A stretch of DNA of 64,000 bases from Paraburkholderia sp. Ac-20340 (GCF_017104965.1 NZ_JAAGPR010000032.1:32845-96844), one strand, 5' to 3'. Positions 35,526-45,644 are shown, counted from the stretch's first letter. Translations and numbers: made by a program. The notes: generated from the letters alone by a model not told the origin.

Positions 35526-38315
35526 TCAATATGTTTTGATGCCCCCCTTGCGCACAATCGGCATATCGAACGCCAGACCGCTGCGTACCGCCTGAATACG
35601 TGAGTGCACATTGAGCTTTTCAAAAATATTCTTGAGATGCCACTTAATGGTTTCCGGAGCAACGCGCAACGCACGGGCAATTTCCTTGTTCGAAAGACCG
35701 CGCGCCACATAATCGAGAATCTCAACTTCGCGCGCGCTCAAACTGCTTGCAGCGAGACTGTGGGCGGTCGGCCCAGACACTTTCGCCACGCCACCAGGCG
35801 CGCTCCCGGCAGTACCGGTGAATGCCGAGTTGATCTCGTCGAGATACCACGGGCTCACGTCAGGAAAACGCTTCAGATTCCCGCTAATCGCCGACAACAG
35901 CGGAACGAGGCCGTCGCCTTCGTCGACCAGCGTGCGCACGAGGCCATGACGCTGCCCATAGGCCAGCGCCTGCGCGAGCAGCACCCATGCGGCCTCCTCG
36001 TTGCCGGCGGCGTGCCAGGCCAGCGCGCCTGGCACCGCTGCCTGCGCCGCGAACCACGGCATGCCGCGCGCGCCAAGCTCCCGATGCAACGCCTCGAACA
36101 CCGCAGCGGCTTCGGCGGCATGGCCGTCACTCGCGAGCAGGCGCGCGCGGGCCAACTGCGCGAACGACCACGTTTCGATACCGCTGCCCGCGGCGGACGG
36201 CGCATTGCCCTGAACGTCCACGAGCGTGCGTAACGCTTCGCCATGACGATGCGCTTGCGTGAGATTGCCGTCGATCAGGCTTACGCGCACCTGCGCGCTC
36301 ACGCACGCCGCCTGCAATCGCAGCCATCGCCGCCCGGCCGCGACGCGCTCGACATCCTGCAACAACGCCTGCGCGCCGCCGAAGTCGTGTGCCTGCACGA
36401 GATCCATGGCCGCCGTGAGCGCGAAGCGCAGCATCGGCCCGAGCGAGCACGATTGCAGCGCAATCGGCAGGCGCTCGCGCTGCAATTCGCGCACGCGCGC
36501 GAGGTCGCCCCACTCGTACCAGATCGCACCCAGATAGCCGGCCGGCAACGCCGCCGCCGCGCACAACCGCCCCGCGCGCTCCTCGGCCATACGCAGCGCG
36601 CTCTCGAATGTGCGCGCCGCATCGTGCAGTCGTCCCGCGACGAATTCACCGAGCCCGCTCATGCTGCGCCGGTAGACATTCGAATAGAGCAGCGCGTCAT
36701 CGGCAGCTTCGTCGCGGGCGCGCAGGCGCAGCACTTCGTCCAGGCCGCCTGCGTAGCTCAAACCAAAAATCAGCGTGGTCTGGCCGATCTGTTCGACCCA
36801 CGTGCCCACAGACGGTCGCGCCTCGAGCACCTCGCGGCCGAGGCGCAGCGATTCGGCGCTTTCATCGGCGAGTCCTGCGACCAGCGAGCGCACGGCGAGC
36901 ACTTCCAGCGCGGCCACGTCGTCGATAGCGAGCTTGCCGCTGCCGATATCCGCTTCGATGCGCTCCAGCGCACGGCGCGCCGCGACGATCTGCAACGACA
37001 GGGCCAGCGCCCACGCGTGCGCGAGGCGCAAGCGCACGCGGCCTTCGAATGCAGCATCGGGCAGGCGCGCGATCCAGTTGAGCACGGTGCGCACGTCGCT
37101 CGCCGCGATCAGATCCATCGCGCAGGATTCGACCCAGTCGGCGGCCTGTCCCACTTCGCCCGCCGCCAGCGCGTGGCGCACCGCCTCCGGCCACAAGCCC
37201 GCCGCGCCCAGCCAGCGCGCCGCCGCGCGATGCAAAGCGGGCACGGTCTCGGGCTTGCGCACCTGCAACTCGTCGCGCAGGTACTGCGAGAACAGCGCGT
37301 GATAACGGAACCATTGCACCTCGCCGTCGAGCGCCTTCACGAAGAGATTGCGCGCGCTGAGCCATTCCAGCATGGCGTGGGCGTCGTCGCGGCCCGTGAG
37401 CGCATTGCACAACGCAGGCGTCATGCGTTCGAGCACAGCACTCGCGAGCAGGAATTCGCGCACGGGCTGCGGCAGGACGTGCATGACGTTTTCGTTCATA
37501 TAAGCGGCGATACCGCCGCGCGCCTGGGCGATGCGGCGCACGACCTGCGACGCGTCCACGTCGTCGTGCAAGCCGAGCGCGGCCAGTTGCAGGCCGGACA
37601 CCCAACCTTCGGTCGCGCCGACCAGCGCGTCGAGATCGGCGCCCGCGAGTTCCTTTCCCGCCACGCGCCGCACGAACTCGGCGGCTTCGCTGCGCGTGAA
37701 GCGCAAGGTATCCGCGTCGAGCCAGACGAGTTGATCGCGCGAGGCAAAGTAGCTAAGCGGCAGCGCGGGCGTCGACCGGCAGCCCAGCACGACATGCAGA
37801 TGCCCGGGTGCGTGGCGCAGCAGGCTGAACAGCGCCTCGTGAATCGCGGGCGCTTCGAGGCGGTCCACATCGTCGAGAAAAAGATAGAGCGGCGTATCGA
37901 CGGCGGCGAGTTCGTTGAGCAGTTCCGCGAAGGCCACATGGATCGGCAGCACGGCGCGCTCGCGCAATTGCTGCTGGGCGTGCGCGCCCACGCCGCCGCT
38001 GGCCTCTACCACCGCCGCGATCAGGTAGGCCGCGAAGGTGGACGGTTCGTCGTCCTCGTCGTCGAAACTCACCCACGCCGCCTGCGCGCCCTGTGCAAGC
38101 AGCGCCGCGCGCCATTCGGCCAGCACGGTGGACTTGCCATAGCCGGCTGGCGCGCAGACCACCGTGAGCCTGCGCTCGCGGCCCGCGCGCAGGCGCTCGA
38201 GCGGCACGGTGCGCGCGATCTGCTCGCGCGCCTGTGCGGGCGAAAGCTTGGTGCGGATGAGCGCTGCGGCGTCCGCGGGCGCATCGCGGCGGGACCTGTC
38301 GGGGCGTGGGTTCAT
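35526..38315 (-). CDS. MalT-like LuxR-family regulator (STAND ATPase)
   Basis: A 929-residue signal-transduction ATPase. The Walker A CAPAGYGKST is at about 54-63 and a Walker B LYLFLDDVDRL follows; a long helical TPR-like middle (about 330-830) follows, and the C-terminal LuxR helix-turn-helix (LSAREVEILDYVARGLSNKEIARALRVAPETIKWHLKNIFEKL) is at about 855-905. MalT-type proteins oligomerise with ATP and inducer to activate transcription. Its ATG overlaps the stop of the preceding LysR gene (ATGA, 38312-38315), so the two regulators are translationally coupled. Likely inducer unknown. Confidence 0.92.
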   Translation of the reverse strand: MNPRPDRSRRDAPADAAALIRTKLSPAQAREQIARTVPLERLRAGRERRLTVVCAPAGYGKSTVLAEWRAALLAQGAQAAWVSFDDEDDEPSTFAAYLIAAVVEASGGVGAHAQQQLRERAVLPIHVAFAELLNELAAVDTPLYLFLDDVDRLEAPAIHEALFSLLRHAPGHLHVVLGCRSTPALPLSYFASRDQLVWLDADTLRFTRSEAAEFVRRVAGKELAGADLDALVGATEGWVSGLQLAALGLHDDVDASQVVRRIAQARGGIAAYMNENVMHVLPQPVREFLLASAVLERMTPALCNALTGRDDAHAMLEWLSARNLFVKALDGEVQWFRYHALFSQYLRDELQVRKPETVPALHRAAARWLGAAGLWPEAVRHALAAGEVGQAADWVESCAMDLIAASDVRTVLNWIARLPDAAFEGRVRLRLAHAWALALSLQIVAARRALERIEADIGSGKLAIDDVAALEVLAVRSLVAGLADESAESLRLGREVLEARPSVGTWVEQIGQTTLIFGLSYAGGLDEVLRLRARDEAADDALLYSNVYRRSMSGLGEFVAGRLHDAARTFESALRMAEERAGRLCAAAALPAGYLGAIWYEWGDLARVRELQRERLPIALQSCSLGPMLRFALTAAMDLVQAHDFGGAQALLQDVERVAAGRRWLRLQAACVSAQVRVSLIDGNLTQAHRHGEALRTLVDVQGNAPSAAGSGIETWSFAQLARARLLASDGHAAEAAAVFEALHRELGARGMPWFAAQAAVPGALAWHAAGNEEAAWVLLAQALAYGQRHGLVRTLVDEGDGLVPLLSAISGNLKRFPDVSPWYLDEINSAFTGTAGSAPGGVAKVSGPTAHSLAASSLSAREVEILDYVARGLSNKEIARALRVAPETIKWHLKNIFEKLNVHSRIQAVRSGLAFDMPIVRKGGIKTY

Positions 38316-39301
38316 CGGCGTGGCTGGCTCCTCGGCGGCAGCACGCTCACGCTGGGCGTGGCGCGCACGAGCCGCTCGATCTCCTGTTCTTCGGTAGACA
38401 ACGCGGGCGCGAGTGTCGCGCGCAAATGCCCGACGAACGTGCGGATGCGCGCATCGACATAGACGCGCGACACGTAGACAGCGTAGACGTTGAGCGTTTG
38501 CAGGCGGTATTCCGGCAGTACGCGCACGAGCGTGCCTGCCCGCAGATCGTCGATCACCGAGTATATGGCGAGCGATCCAATGCCGCTGCCCGCGCGCAAG
38601 GCGACGGCGAGCGCCTCCGGCTCGTTGATCTGCAGCGCGGGTTCGCCGAGCGCGTGCACCGATTCACCGTCGGGGCCGTGCAGGCGCCACTCGTGCGCGG
38701 GCGCAGCGGGCGTGTCCAGGCCGATGCAGGCGTGCCGCGCGAGATCCGCGGGCGTGCGCGGCACGCCATGGCGCGCGAGCCACGCGGGCGAGGCCACCAG
38801 AACGCTATGGCTCACGCCGATCTGCTGCGCGATATAGCCCGAGTCCGGCAAGGCCGAGGCGCTCAGCACGGAGACGTCGTAACCCTCCTCGACCAGATTG
38901 GGCAAGCGCTGCGAGAGCGTGAGTTCGACGCCGACATCGGCGTAAAGCTCGCGGTAGGCCACGACCGACGCCGTCACGTGACGCTGGCCGAGGCCCGGCA
39001 TCGCATGGACCCGCAGCCGCCCATACGGCCGCACGAGCGCATTGCGCGCTTCGGCGTTGGCCTCGTCGACATCGCCGAGGATCGGCCGCACGCGCTCGAA
39101 ATAGCGTCGCCCGCTTTCGGTGAGCGCGAGGTGACGCGTCGTGCGTTGCAGCAGCCGCGTCTCCAGATAGCCTTCGAGCTGGGAAACCGCGCGGGACACC
39201 ATGCCCGTCGAAGTATCCATACGCTTCGCGGCCGCCGTGAAACTGCCGGCCTCCACGACGCGCACGAAAGTACGCATGTTTTCGAGCATGTCCATCGTCA
39301 T
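38312..39301 (-). CDS. LysR-family transcriptional regulator
   Basis: A LysR regulator of about 329 residues with the N-terminal HTH (ENMRTFVRVVEAGSFTAAAKRMDTSTGMVSRAVSQLEG) and an effector domain. Resembles the CrgA-like regulator at 29565. The family start is at the ATG at 39301 or 39295; a TTG at 39316 would add five residues. Downstream of the acyl-CoA ligase gene by 66 bp, and coupled to the LuxR gene that follows, suggesting one transcript. Confidence 0.87.
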   Translation of the reverse strand: MTMDMLENMRTFVRVVEAGSFTAAAKRMDTSTGMVSRAVSQLEGYLETRLLQRTTRHLALTESGRRYFERVRPILGDVDEANAEARNALVRPYGRLRVHAMPGLGQRHVTASVVAYRELYADVGVELTLSQRLPNLVEEGYDVSVLSASALPDSGYIAQQIGVSHSVLVASPAWLARHGVPRTPADLARHACIGLDTPAAPAHEWRLHGPDGESVHALGEPALQINEPEALAVALRAGSGIGSLAIYSVIDDLRAGTLVRVLPEYRLQTLNVYAVYVSRVYVDARIRTFVGHLRATLAPALSTEEQEIERLVRATPSVSVLPPRSQPRR

Positions 39302-39367
39302 CTGCGGGTTGTGCAAGGCGGCGCGCCGCCATCTAATCAGGCATTATCGGCGCCGCGCGGCAACCGA

Positions 39368-41053
39368 TCAGCCCCCCACCCGGGGGGGAACGCGCTTTGT
39401 CGCGGCGTCCTGATAGCGTTCGCGCAACGCGCGCTTGTTGATCTTGCCGACGCTGGTGCGCTCCAGACTTCCCACGATCAGGAGCCGCTCCGGGACCGCA
39501 TAGCGCGAGATCAGGCCGCGCTCGGCCACACGCTTGAGGTGCGCCTGCAACTGCGCGGGCGTGACGCTTTCGTGGCCCTCGGCGAGCACGACCAGCGCCA
39601 GCGGCCGCTCGCCCCAGCGCGCGTCCTGCACGCCGACCACTGCCGCCTCGCGCACGCCCGGATGAGTCGAAAGCAGATTCTCCAGTTCCAGCGACGACAC
39701 CCATTCGCCGCCCGTCTTGATCACGTCCTTGATGCGGTCGGTGATCTGCAGATAGCCATCGGCATCGATCACGCCGATGTCGTTCGTATGCAGATAGCCG
39801 CCCGCCCAGAGCGCGGCGCTCGCCTGCGCGTCGCCCAGATAGCCCTGCGTGGCCCAGGGCGCGCGCACGACCACCTCACCCGCCGATTTACCGTCGCGAG
39901 GCACGTCGCGCATATGCCCGTCGACAATGCGCAGGTCCACCAGCGGCAAGGGCATGCCCGCGCGCGTGCGCACACCGACATCGCCCCGCTGCCCCGCTTC
40001 GCCGCGCGCCTGGGCGAGCGTGAGCAGCGGACACGTCTCCGACATGCCATAGCCCGTGTACACGTCGATACCACGCGCGCGCGCGGCCCGTGTCAGCCCC
40101 TCCGAAAGCGGTGAGCCGCCCACGATCACCTTCCAGCGCGAAAGATCGAGCCCCGCGGCCGCCGGACAGGCGAGCAGCATGTCGAGCAGCGTCGGCACGC
40201 AATGCGAGAACGTGACGGCCTCGCGCCCGATCAGGCGCAGCAGGTTCTCCGGCGTGTAGCGTCCCGGATACACCTGTTTGAGCCCCATCGCCGTGGCGAT
40301 AAAAGGCATGCCCCAGGCGTGCACATGAAACATCGGCGTGATCGGCATATAGACGTCTTCCCGATGCACGCGGCCCTGCTCGCGCGCACTGCCGAGCGCA
40401 GCCATACCCGCGAGCGTGTGCAGCACGAGCTGGCGATGGCTGAACGACACGCCCTTGGGCAGCCCGGTCGTGCCCGTGGTGTAAAACGTGGTCGCGCGCG
40501 TGTTTTCGTCGAAGTCGGGGAACGCGTAGTCGGGACTACTCGCGCTCATCAGCGCTTCGTATTCGCCGTGAAAATCAGCGGGATGGATTGCGTCTTCGAC
40601 GTTATCGCCAATCAGAACGAACGTACGCACTGTCGTGAGCCGGGGGCGCAGGCTGACCAGCATCGGCAGGAAGTCCCTATGCACGATCAACACCTTCGCC
40701 GCCGAATGATTGAGCGTATAGAGCACCTGATCGGGCGAGAGCCGCACATTCACGGTCATCAGCACCGCGCCCATCATCGGCACGGCGAAATAGCATTCGA
40801 GGTAGCGATGGCTGTCCCAATCCATCACCGCCACGGTGTCGCCAGCGTTCGCACCCGCACTCGCCAGCGCACTTGCCAGTTGCCCGAGCCGGTGCCTGAA
40901 ATCCCAATAGGTGTAGCGCACATCGTCGCCATAGACGATCTGCTGCTCGGGGCAGGTCGCGAGCGTCGTATGCAGCAATTGCTTGATGAGAAGCGGATAG
41001 GCATACGCCGCGTCATCGTGGTCCGTCGTGCTCTCTACTTTTTCTTTAGTCAT
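39368..41053 (-). CDS. AMP-dependent acyl-CoA ligase
   Basis: A 561-residue ANL-superfamily adenylating enzyme. The P-loop-like YTTGTTGLPKG is at about 192-202, YGMSETCP in the middle forms the adenylate-site motif, and the C-terminal DRIKDVIKTGGEWVSSLELE with the hinge and GKINKRALRE (catalytic Lys) completes the domain. It activates a fatty or aromatic carboxylic acid to the CoA thioester with ATP. The MdcA/AlkK-like type of middle- to long-chain ligase is the likeliest group. First gene of the unit with the LysR and LuxR genes. Confidence 0.9.
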   Translation of the reverse strand: MTKEKVESTTDHDDAAYAYPLLIKQLLHTTLATCPEQQIVYGDDVRYTYWDFRHRLGQLASALASAGANAGDTVAVMDWDSHRYLECYFAVPMMGAVLMTVNVRLSPDQVLYTLNHSAAKVLIVHRDFLPMLVSLRPRLTTVRTFVLIGDNVEDAIHPADFHGEYEALMSASSPDYAFPDFDENTRATTFYTTGTTGLPKGVSFSHRQLVLHTLAGMAALGSAREQGRVHREDVYMPITPMFHVHAWGMPFIATAMGLKQVYPGRYTPENLLRLIGREAVTFSHCVPTLLDMLLACPAAAGLDLSRWKVIVGGSPLSEGLTRAARARGIDVYTGYGMSETCPLLTLAQARGEAGQRGDVGVRTRAGMPLPLVDLRIVDGHMRDVPRDGKSAGEVVVRAPWATQGYLGDAQASAALWAGGYLHTNDIGVIDADGYLQITDRIKDVIKTGGEWVSSLELENLLSTHPGVREAAVVGVQDARWGERPLALVVLAEGHESVTPAQLQAHLKRVAERGLISRYAVPERLLIVGSLERTSVGKINKRALRERYQDAATKRVPPRVGG

Positions 41054-41305
41054 GCCAATCTCTTCGATAGACGTTCGCGAATCGGATGCAACAGGCTAGC
41101 GAAGCGGGCTCGCGAGTTCAGCCCCCTGATCGGGGGGTATCGCGCCAGCGTGTGTTCACGCGCATTCGCACGCCGCCTGCAACGATGATTTCCTTGCCGC
41201 GAGGTATTCGGCGCAACTCGCCGCCCTACAATCCGCCTGCCTCGACGCCAGCGGGTTGCACGTTGTTCCCGCGCCTCGCGTCGCAACCTTTATGAGGATG
41301 TTCCG

Positions 41306-42337
41306 ATGTCGCAATCGTCGACCATCAATCGGCGCGTCGTGCTGCATTCGCGTCCGCTGGGCGCGCCCACGCACGACAATTTCCGTCTCCACGAAAGCGC
41401 CGTGCCCACACCAGGCGACGGCGAAGTGCTATTGCGCACGCTCTGGCTATCGCTCGATCCCTACATGCGTACGCGCATGAACCATATCGGATCCTACGCA
41501 CCGCCCATTGCGCTGGGCGATCCGATGGTGGGCGCGACCGTGAGCCGCGTAATCGATTCGAAACATGCGCAGTTCAAGCCCGGCGATCTCGTGCTCGCTC
41601 ACTCGGGCTGGCAGGACTACGCGCTGGCGCACGGGGGATCGCTCACGGCGCTCGACGCTGTCGCCAGGCCTTCGCATGCGCTGAGCGTCCTCGGCATGAC
41701 CGGCTTCACGGCATACTGGGGCCTGCTGAAAATCGGCGAACCGCAACCGGGCGAAACCGTCGTGGTGGCCTCCGCGAGCGGCGCGGTTGGCGCGGTCGTC
41801 GGGCAGATCGCGAAGCTCAAGGGCGCGCGCGTGGTAGGCATTGCAGGCGACGGCGGCAAATGCCGCTACGTCACGGAACAACTGGGTTTCGATGTGTGCC
41901 TCGATCGCCGTGCGCGTGATTTTGCAGAGCAACTGTCACTCGCCTGCCCTGCAGGCATCGATGTCTACTTCGAAAACGTGGGCGGCGCGGTGTTGGACGC
42001 GGTGCAACCTCTGCTCAATGTGGGCGCGCGCATTCCGCTGTGCGGTCTGATCTCGCAATACAGCGCCGATAGCGCGCCGCCGACGCCGGATATGCTGCCT
42101 GGTTTCCTGCAGATGCTGCTGTTCAAGCGCATCCGTATGCAGGGATTTATCATCGGCGACCACTACGCGAGCGGCTTCGACGAATTCCTGCGCGACATGA
42201 ACGCGTGGATTGCGCAGGGCAAGGTCAAGCTCCAGGAAGATATCGTCGATGGGCTCGAGCATGCGCCTGAAGCATTTCTCGGGCTGCTCGCCGGGCGCAA
42301 TTTCGGCAAGGTGGTCGTGCGCGTCGCTTACGATTAA
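41306..42337 (+). CDS. NADP-dependent MDR oxidoreductase (CurA/LTB4DH-like)
   Basis: A 343-residue medium-chain reductase without the structural zinc. The N-terminal ADH_N_2 type domain (NRRVVLHSRPLGAPTHDNF) and Rossmann segment VVVASASGAVGAVVGQIAKLKGARVVGIAG show the double-bond reductase branch. It reduces alpha,beta-unsaturated carbonyls with NADPH. Divergent from the acyl-CoA ligase gene and followed by a good rho-independent terminator. Confidence 0.89.
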   Translation: MSQSSTINRRVVLHSRPLGAPTHDNFRLHESAVPTPGDGEVLLRTLWLSLDPYMRTRMNHIGSYAPPIALGDPMVGATVSRVIDSKHAQFKPGDLVLAHSGWQDYALAHGGSLTALDAVARPSHALSVLGMTGFTAYWGLLKIGEPQPGETVVVASASGAVGAVVGQIAKLKGARVVGIAGDGGKCRYVTEQLGFDVCLDRRARDFAEQLSLACPAGIDVYFENVGGAVLDAVQPLLNVGARIPLCGLISQYSADSAPPTPDMLPGFLQMLLFKRIRMQGFIIGDHYASGFDEFLRDMNAWIAQGKVKLQEDIVDGLEHAPEAFLGLLAGRNFGKVVVRVAYD

Positions 42338-42361
42338 GCGGCCTATTTCTCCGATGTTTTG

Positions 42362-42383
42362 GCCCCCCGTTCGGGGGGCTTTG
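42362..42383 (+). terminator. Rho-independent terminator
   Basis: Stem GCCCCCCG/CGGGGGGC with a TT loop, followed by TTTGTG, 24 bp after the MDR gene stop. Confidence 0.75.
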
Positions 42384-42537
42384 TGCGCGGCCCGCTATTT
42401 CCTACCATGTTCTCTGTGGATCGCGCCGCGCTTCGGTTCTGGCCTTGATGCTCGCGCTGGGCGCAAGCCGCCACGTCGCCGATTTCGAATTTTCCCTGCA
42501 TTCCCCACGCCTTCGACATTGCGCTCAAGGAGATCTC

Positions 42538-43419
42538 ATGACCGCCGCCCAACAAGCGTCCGATCGCGCGCCTTCGCCCGATCACGCCGAACACAACGCA
42601 TTCTTTCCCTCCCCGTATTCGCTCACGCAGTACACCGCGTCGAAAACCGATTTCGATGGCACGACCTATCCGAACCCTTATAAAGAGGGCAAATGGAAGG
42701 TGCTGATGATCGCGACCGACGAGCGCTACCTCCTCACAACCAACGGCAAGTTTTTCTCGACGGGCAATCACCCGGTCGAAATGCTGCTACCGATCCATCA
42801 CATGGATCAGGCCGGTTTCGAAGTCGATATCGCCACGCTTTCGGGCAATCCCGCCAAGCTCGAACTTTGGGCCATGCCGAACGAAGACGAAGCCGTCCTG
42901 AGCACGTATCGCAAGTATTTGCCGAAGCTCAAGCAACCGCTCAAACTCGCGGACGTACTGGAAAAGAGCCTTGGCACGAACTCGCCTTATATCGCCGTGT
43001 TCGTGCCGGGCGGCCACGGCGTGCTCGCGGGCATTCCGTACAGCACAGAGGTCAAGCAGCTACTCAAATGGGCGATGGACCACGACAAGTACATCGTCAC
43101 GCTTTGCCACGGTCCCGCGTGTCTGCTCGCCGCCGCTGTGGACGAAGATCCGGTGGATTATCCGTTCAAAGGCTACGAGATCTGCGTGTTTCCCGATTCG
43201 CTCGATACGGGTGCGAATCAGGAGATCGGTTATATGCCTGGACTGCTGCCGTGGCTCGTGGGTGAGCGCCTCGAAAAGCTCGGCGTAAAGGTACTGAATC
43301 GCGGCATCGATGGCCGCTGCCATACCGACCGCAAACTCATTACCGGCGATAGTCCGCTGGCCTCGCACAACCTCGGCAAGCTGGCCGCGGCTGCGCTGTT
43401 GAAGGAAGTAGGTCTGTAA
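42538..43419 (+). CDS. hchA: Glyoxalase III/Hsp31-type chaperone HchA
   Basis: A 293-residue DJ-1-superfamily protein of the Hsp31/HchA type, full length. KFFSTGNHPVEMLLP gives the N-terminal substrate Glu, and the nucleophile elbow VTLCHGPACLLAAA places Cys at about residue 190 with His191. It converts methylglyoxal to D-lactate without glutathione and deglycates proteins. AAGGAGATCTC before the ATG is a textbook ribosome-binding site, so the start at 42538 is firm. A strong bidirectional terminator follows. Confidence 0.93.
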   Translation: MTAAQQASDRAPSPDHAEHNAFFPSPYSLTQYTASKTDFDGTTYPNPYKEGKWKVLMIATDERYLLTTNGKFFSTGNHPVEMLLPIHHMDQAGFEVDIATLSGNPAKLELWAMPNEDEAVLSTYRKYLPKLKQPLKLADVLEKSLGTNSPYIAVFVPGGHGVLAGIPYSTEVKQLLKWAMDHDKYIVTLCHGPACLLAAAVDEDPVDYPFKGYEICVFPDSLDTGANQEIGYMPGLLPWLVGERLEKLGVKVLNRGIDGRCHTDRKLITGDSPLASHNLGKLAAAALLKEVGL

Positions 43420-43436
43420 AAGCGGCATCACGCGAT

Positions 43437-43470
43437 GCGCGCCCGCTGGTCTGGCGGGCGCGCTCGTTTT
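43437..43470. terminator. Strong hairpin between convergent genes
   Basis: Arms GCGCGCCCGC (43437-43446) and GCGGGCGCGC (43454-43463) pair perfectly, followed by TCGTTTT on the plus strand. It sits between hchA and the minus-strand quinone reductase and can serve both. Confidence 0.7.
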
Positions 43471-43474
43471 GCGC

Positions 43475-44506
43475 TTACTGCGGTGCTGCCGCGCGCGTAG
43501 TCAACACGATCTTGCCGATGTGCGTGCCCGAATCCATTAACGTGTGCGCATCGCGTGCGTGCTCCAGCGCGAACTGGCGATAGATCATCGGCTTCACGCT
43601 GCCGCTGCGAATATGCGGCCAGATGTGCGTTTCGAGTTCGTGGATGATCGCCGCTTTCTCCTCATGCGTGCGCGAACGCAGCGTCGAGCCGATATGCGTG
43701 AGCCGCTTCGTAAGCATCGGAAACAGATCGACCTGCGTGGCCGGCCCCTTGATGACGCCGATCTGCACGATGCGTCCGTTCACCGCCGCCGCCGCGAAAT
43801 TGCGCGCCACGTAATCGCCCGCGATGATATCGACGATCACGTCGGCGCCTTTGCCTTCGGTAAAGGCGAGCGTCTGGGCAACGAAGTCTTCGTGGCGATA
43901 GTCAATTGCGAGATCGGCGCCCAATGCAAGGCTCGCCGCGCGCTGCTCATCCGAGCCGACCGTCGTGATGATGCGGCCCGCACCCAGGGCCTTTGCGAAC
44001 ATCGTGGCCGTGGTGCCGATACCAGACGCGCCGCCGTGAATCAGCACGGTTTCGCCTTTCGCGAGTTTGCCCCGCTGGAACATGTTGAGCCAGACTGTCA
44101 TGAAGGTCTCTGGCATCGCGGCGGCTTCCACAAGACTCAAACCCTGCGGAATGAAAAGCGTGTTCGATTCGTGCGCTGTCGCGTACTCGGCATAACCGCC
44201 GCCTGGAATCAGCGCGCAGACGCGGTCGCCCATCATGAAACGCGAGACGCCCGTGCCGAGCGCAACCACTTCACCCGCTATTTCAAGGCCCGGCAGATCG
44301 GATGCGCCCGGCGGCGGATCGTAGAGCCCCTTGCGCTGGAACACGTCCGGGCCATTGACGCCCGCCGCGTGGATGCGAATCAGGACCTCGCCGGGGCCCG
44401 GATTCGGCACGGCGCGCACCGTGGGCGCCAACACATCCGGCCCGCCCGGCTGCGTAATCTCGACCGCCGACATGTCCGGCGGAATCTTCTGTGCTGCATT
44501 TGACAT
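43475..44506 (-). CDS. NAD(P)H quinone oxidoreductase (PIG3-like MDR)
   Basis: A 343-residue zinc-free quinone oxidoreductase. VEITQPGGPDVL and AAGVNGPDVFQRKGLYDPPPGASDLPGLEIAGEV in the N-terminal domain and LIHGGASGIGTTATMFAKALGAGRII in the Rossmann domain match the PIG3/Qor subfamily. It reduces quinones by one electron with NADPH. Divergent from the LysR gene at 44672, which is its probable regulator. Confidence 0.9.
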   Translation of the reverse strand: MSNAAQKIPPDMSAVEITQPGGPDVLAPTVRAVPNPGPGEVLIRIHAAGVNGPDVFQRKGLYDPPPGASDLPGLEIAGEVVALGTGVSRFMMGDRVCALIPGGGYAEYATAHESNTLFIPQGLSLVEAAAMPETFMTVWLNMFQRGKLAKGETVLIHGGASGIGTTATMFAKALGAGRIITTVGSDEQRAASLALGADLAIDYRHEDFVAQTLAFTEGKGADVIVDIIAGDYVARNFAAAAVNGRIVQIGVIKGPATQVDLFPMLTKRLTHIGSTLRSRTHEEKAAIIHELETHIWPHIRSGSVKPMIYRQFALEHARDAHTLMDSGTHIGKIVLTTRAAAPQ

Positions 44507-44671
44507 CGATTCATCCTCGTAAGCTCGATCGACGAGCGTGGAAACCGGAAGGTTTCGTTGAACTGCACGCCCCGGATCTGCAAACGAGTATAGTTTTCGG
44601 GGTCTCGCGCGCCACGCAGCAATTTACAGACGCAGTGATGCAGATTTGCATCAGCATCGATTGGAGTATTC

Positions 44672-45544
44672 ATGAACTGGGACGACGCCCGCATCTTTCT
44701 TGCGATCCGCCGCGAAGGCACCTTGCGTGCCGCTGCGCGTGCACTCAATCTCGATCAGGCAACGGTGGGTCGGCGGCTCGCAACGCTCGAACACAGCTTG
44801 GCCGCGACGCTATTCTTACGGACTTCGAAGGGTTATGCGCTCACGCAGGCCGGTCAGATCGCCGTGAAGCACGCAGAAAATATGGAACGCGCGGCCCACG
44901 ATCTGACACGGCAGACGCAAGGTCTCGACAAGCGGCTCGCGGGCGACGTCAAGGTCACGACGACCGATGCGCTTGCGCTCGAATTTGTGATTCCCGCGAT
45001 CGAGCGCCTGAACGCGAAGCATCCGGACGTGTGCGTGCATCTGAGCACGTCGACGAAACTGCTTAACCTCGCCAAACGGGAAGCGGATATCGCGGTCAGA
45101 ACGGTGCGCCCGCGCAATCCCGGGCTTGTTGCCCGGCAGCTTGTCAGTTGGGAAATGGGCTTGTTTGCCTCGCAAGCCTATCTGGATCGATACGGCGAGC
45201 CTGAACAAGGACAAGCCTTCGCGGGCCACGAGCTCGTGGTGTATCAGCCTTACATCGACGCGGCCCGCGTGCCTGCGCTGGCGGGAGAACCGCTGCACGG
45301 CGGACGCATCGTCGCCCGCTTCGATTCGAACCTCAGCGTGCGCGCGGCCATCAAGGCGGGTATCGGCATCGGCGAGATACCCGCAAGCATGGGCGCGAGC
45401 GACGGCCTTATCCGCATCTGGCCGTCATGCAGGCGCGAAACGCCGTATGAAGTGTGGCTCGTCACGCATGAGGATTTACGCCGTACGGCACGCATTCGCG
45501 CGACTATCGACGAGATTGGCGAGCGATTCCGGATCGATAGGTGA
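44672..45544 (+). CDS. LysR-family transcriptional regulator
   Basis: A 290-residue LysR protein. MNWDDARIFLAIRREGTLRAAARALNLDQATVGRRLATLE forms the HTH, then a substrate-binding domain. A tggagtattc ribosome-binding site precedes the ATG. Resembles the LysR group found next to quinone reductases; divergent from the gene at 43475. Confidence 0.9.
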   Translation: MNWDDARIFLAIRREGTLRAAARALNLDQATVGRRLATLEHSLAATLFLRTSKGYALTQAGQIAVKHAENMERAAHDLTRQTQGLDKRLAGDVKVTTTDALALEFVIPAIERLNAKHPDVCVHLSTSTKLLNLAKREADIAVRTVRPRNPGLVARQLVSWEMGLFASQAYLDRYGEPEQGQAFAGHELVVYQPYIDAARVPALAGEPLHGGRIVARFDSNLSVRAAIKAGIGIGEIPASMGASDGLIRIWPSCRRETPYEVWLVTHEDLRRTARIRATIDEIGERFRIDR

Positions 45545-45644
45545 GCGCAGAGTGCTCGCGAAAGCCATGAGAAGCATGATCGGAAAAGGCGCAACAGCGC
45601 ACCGCTTAGGGCACCGTACCCGATCCTGGACAGAGCCTTACGCG

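Noticed and set aside
36243..38462. A 739-residue open frame on the plus strand
   Set aside because: It lies entirely opposite the MalT-like regulator gene, has Arg/His/Gln-rich composition typical of antisense shadows in GC-rich DNA, and shows no domain.
38306..40114. A 602-residue open frame on the plus strand
   Set aside because: It is opposite the LysR and acyl-CoA ligase genes, which have clear families; the composition is that of a shadow frame.
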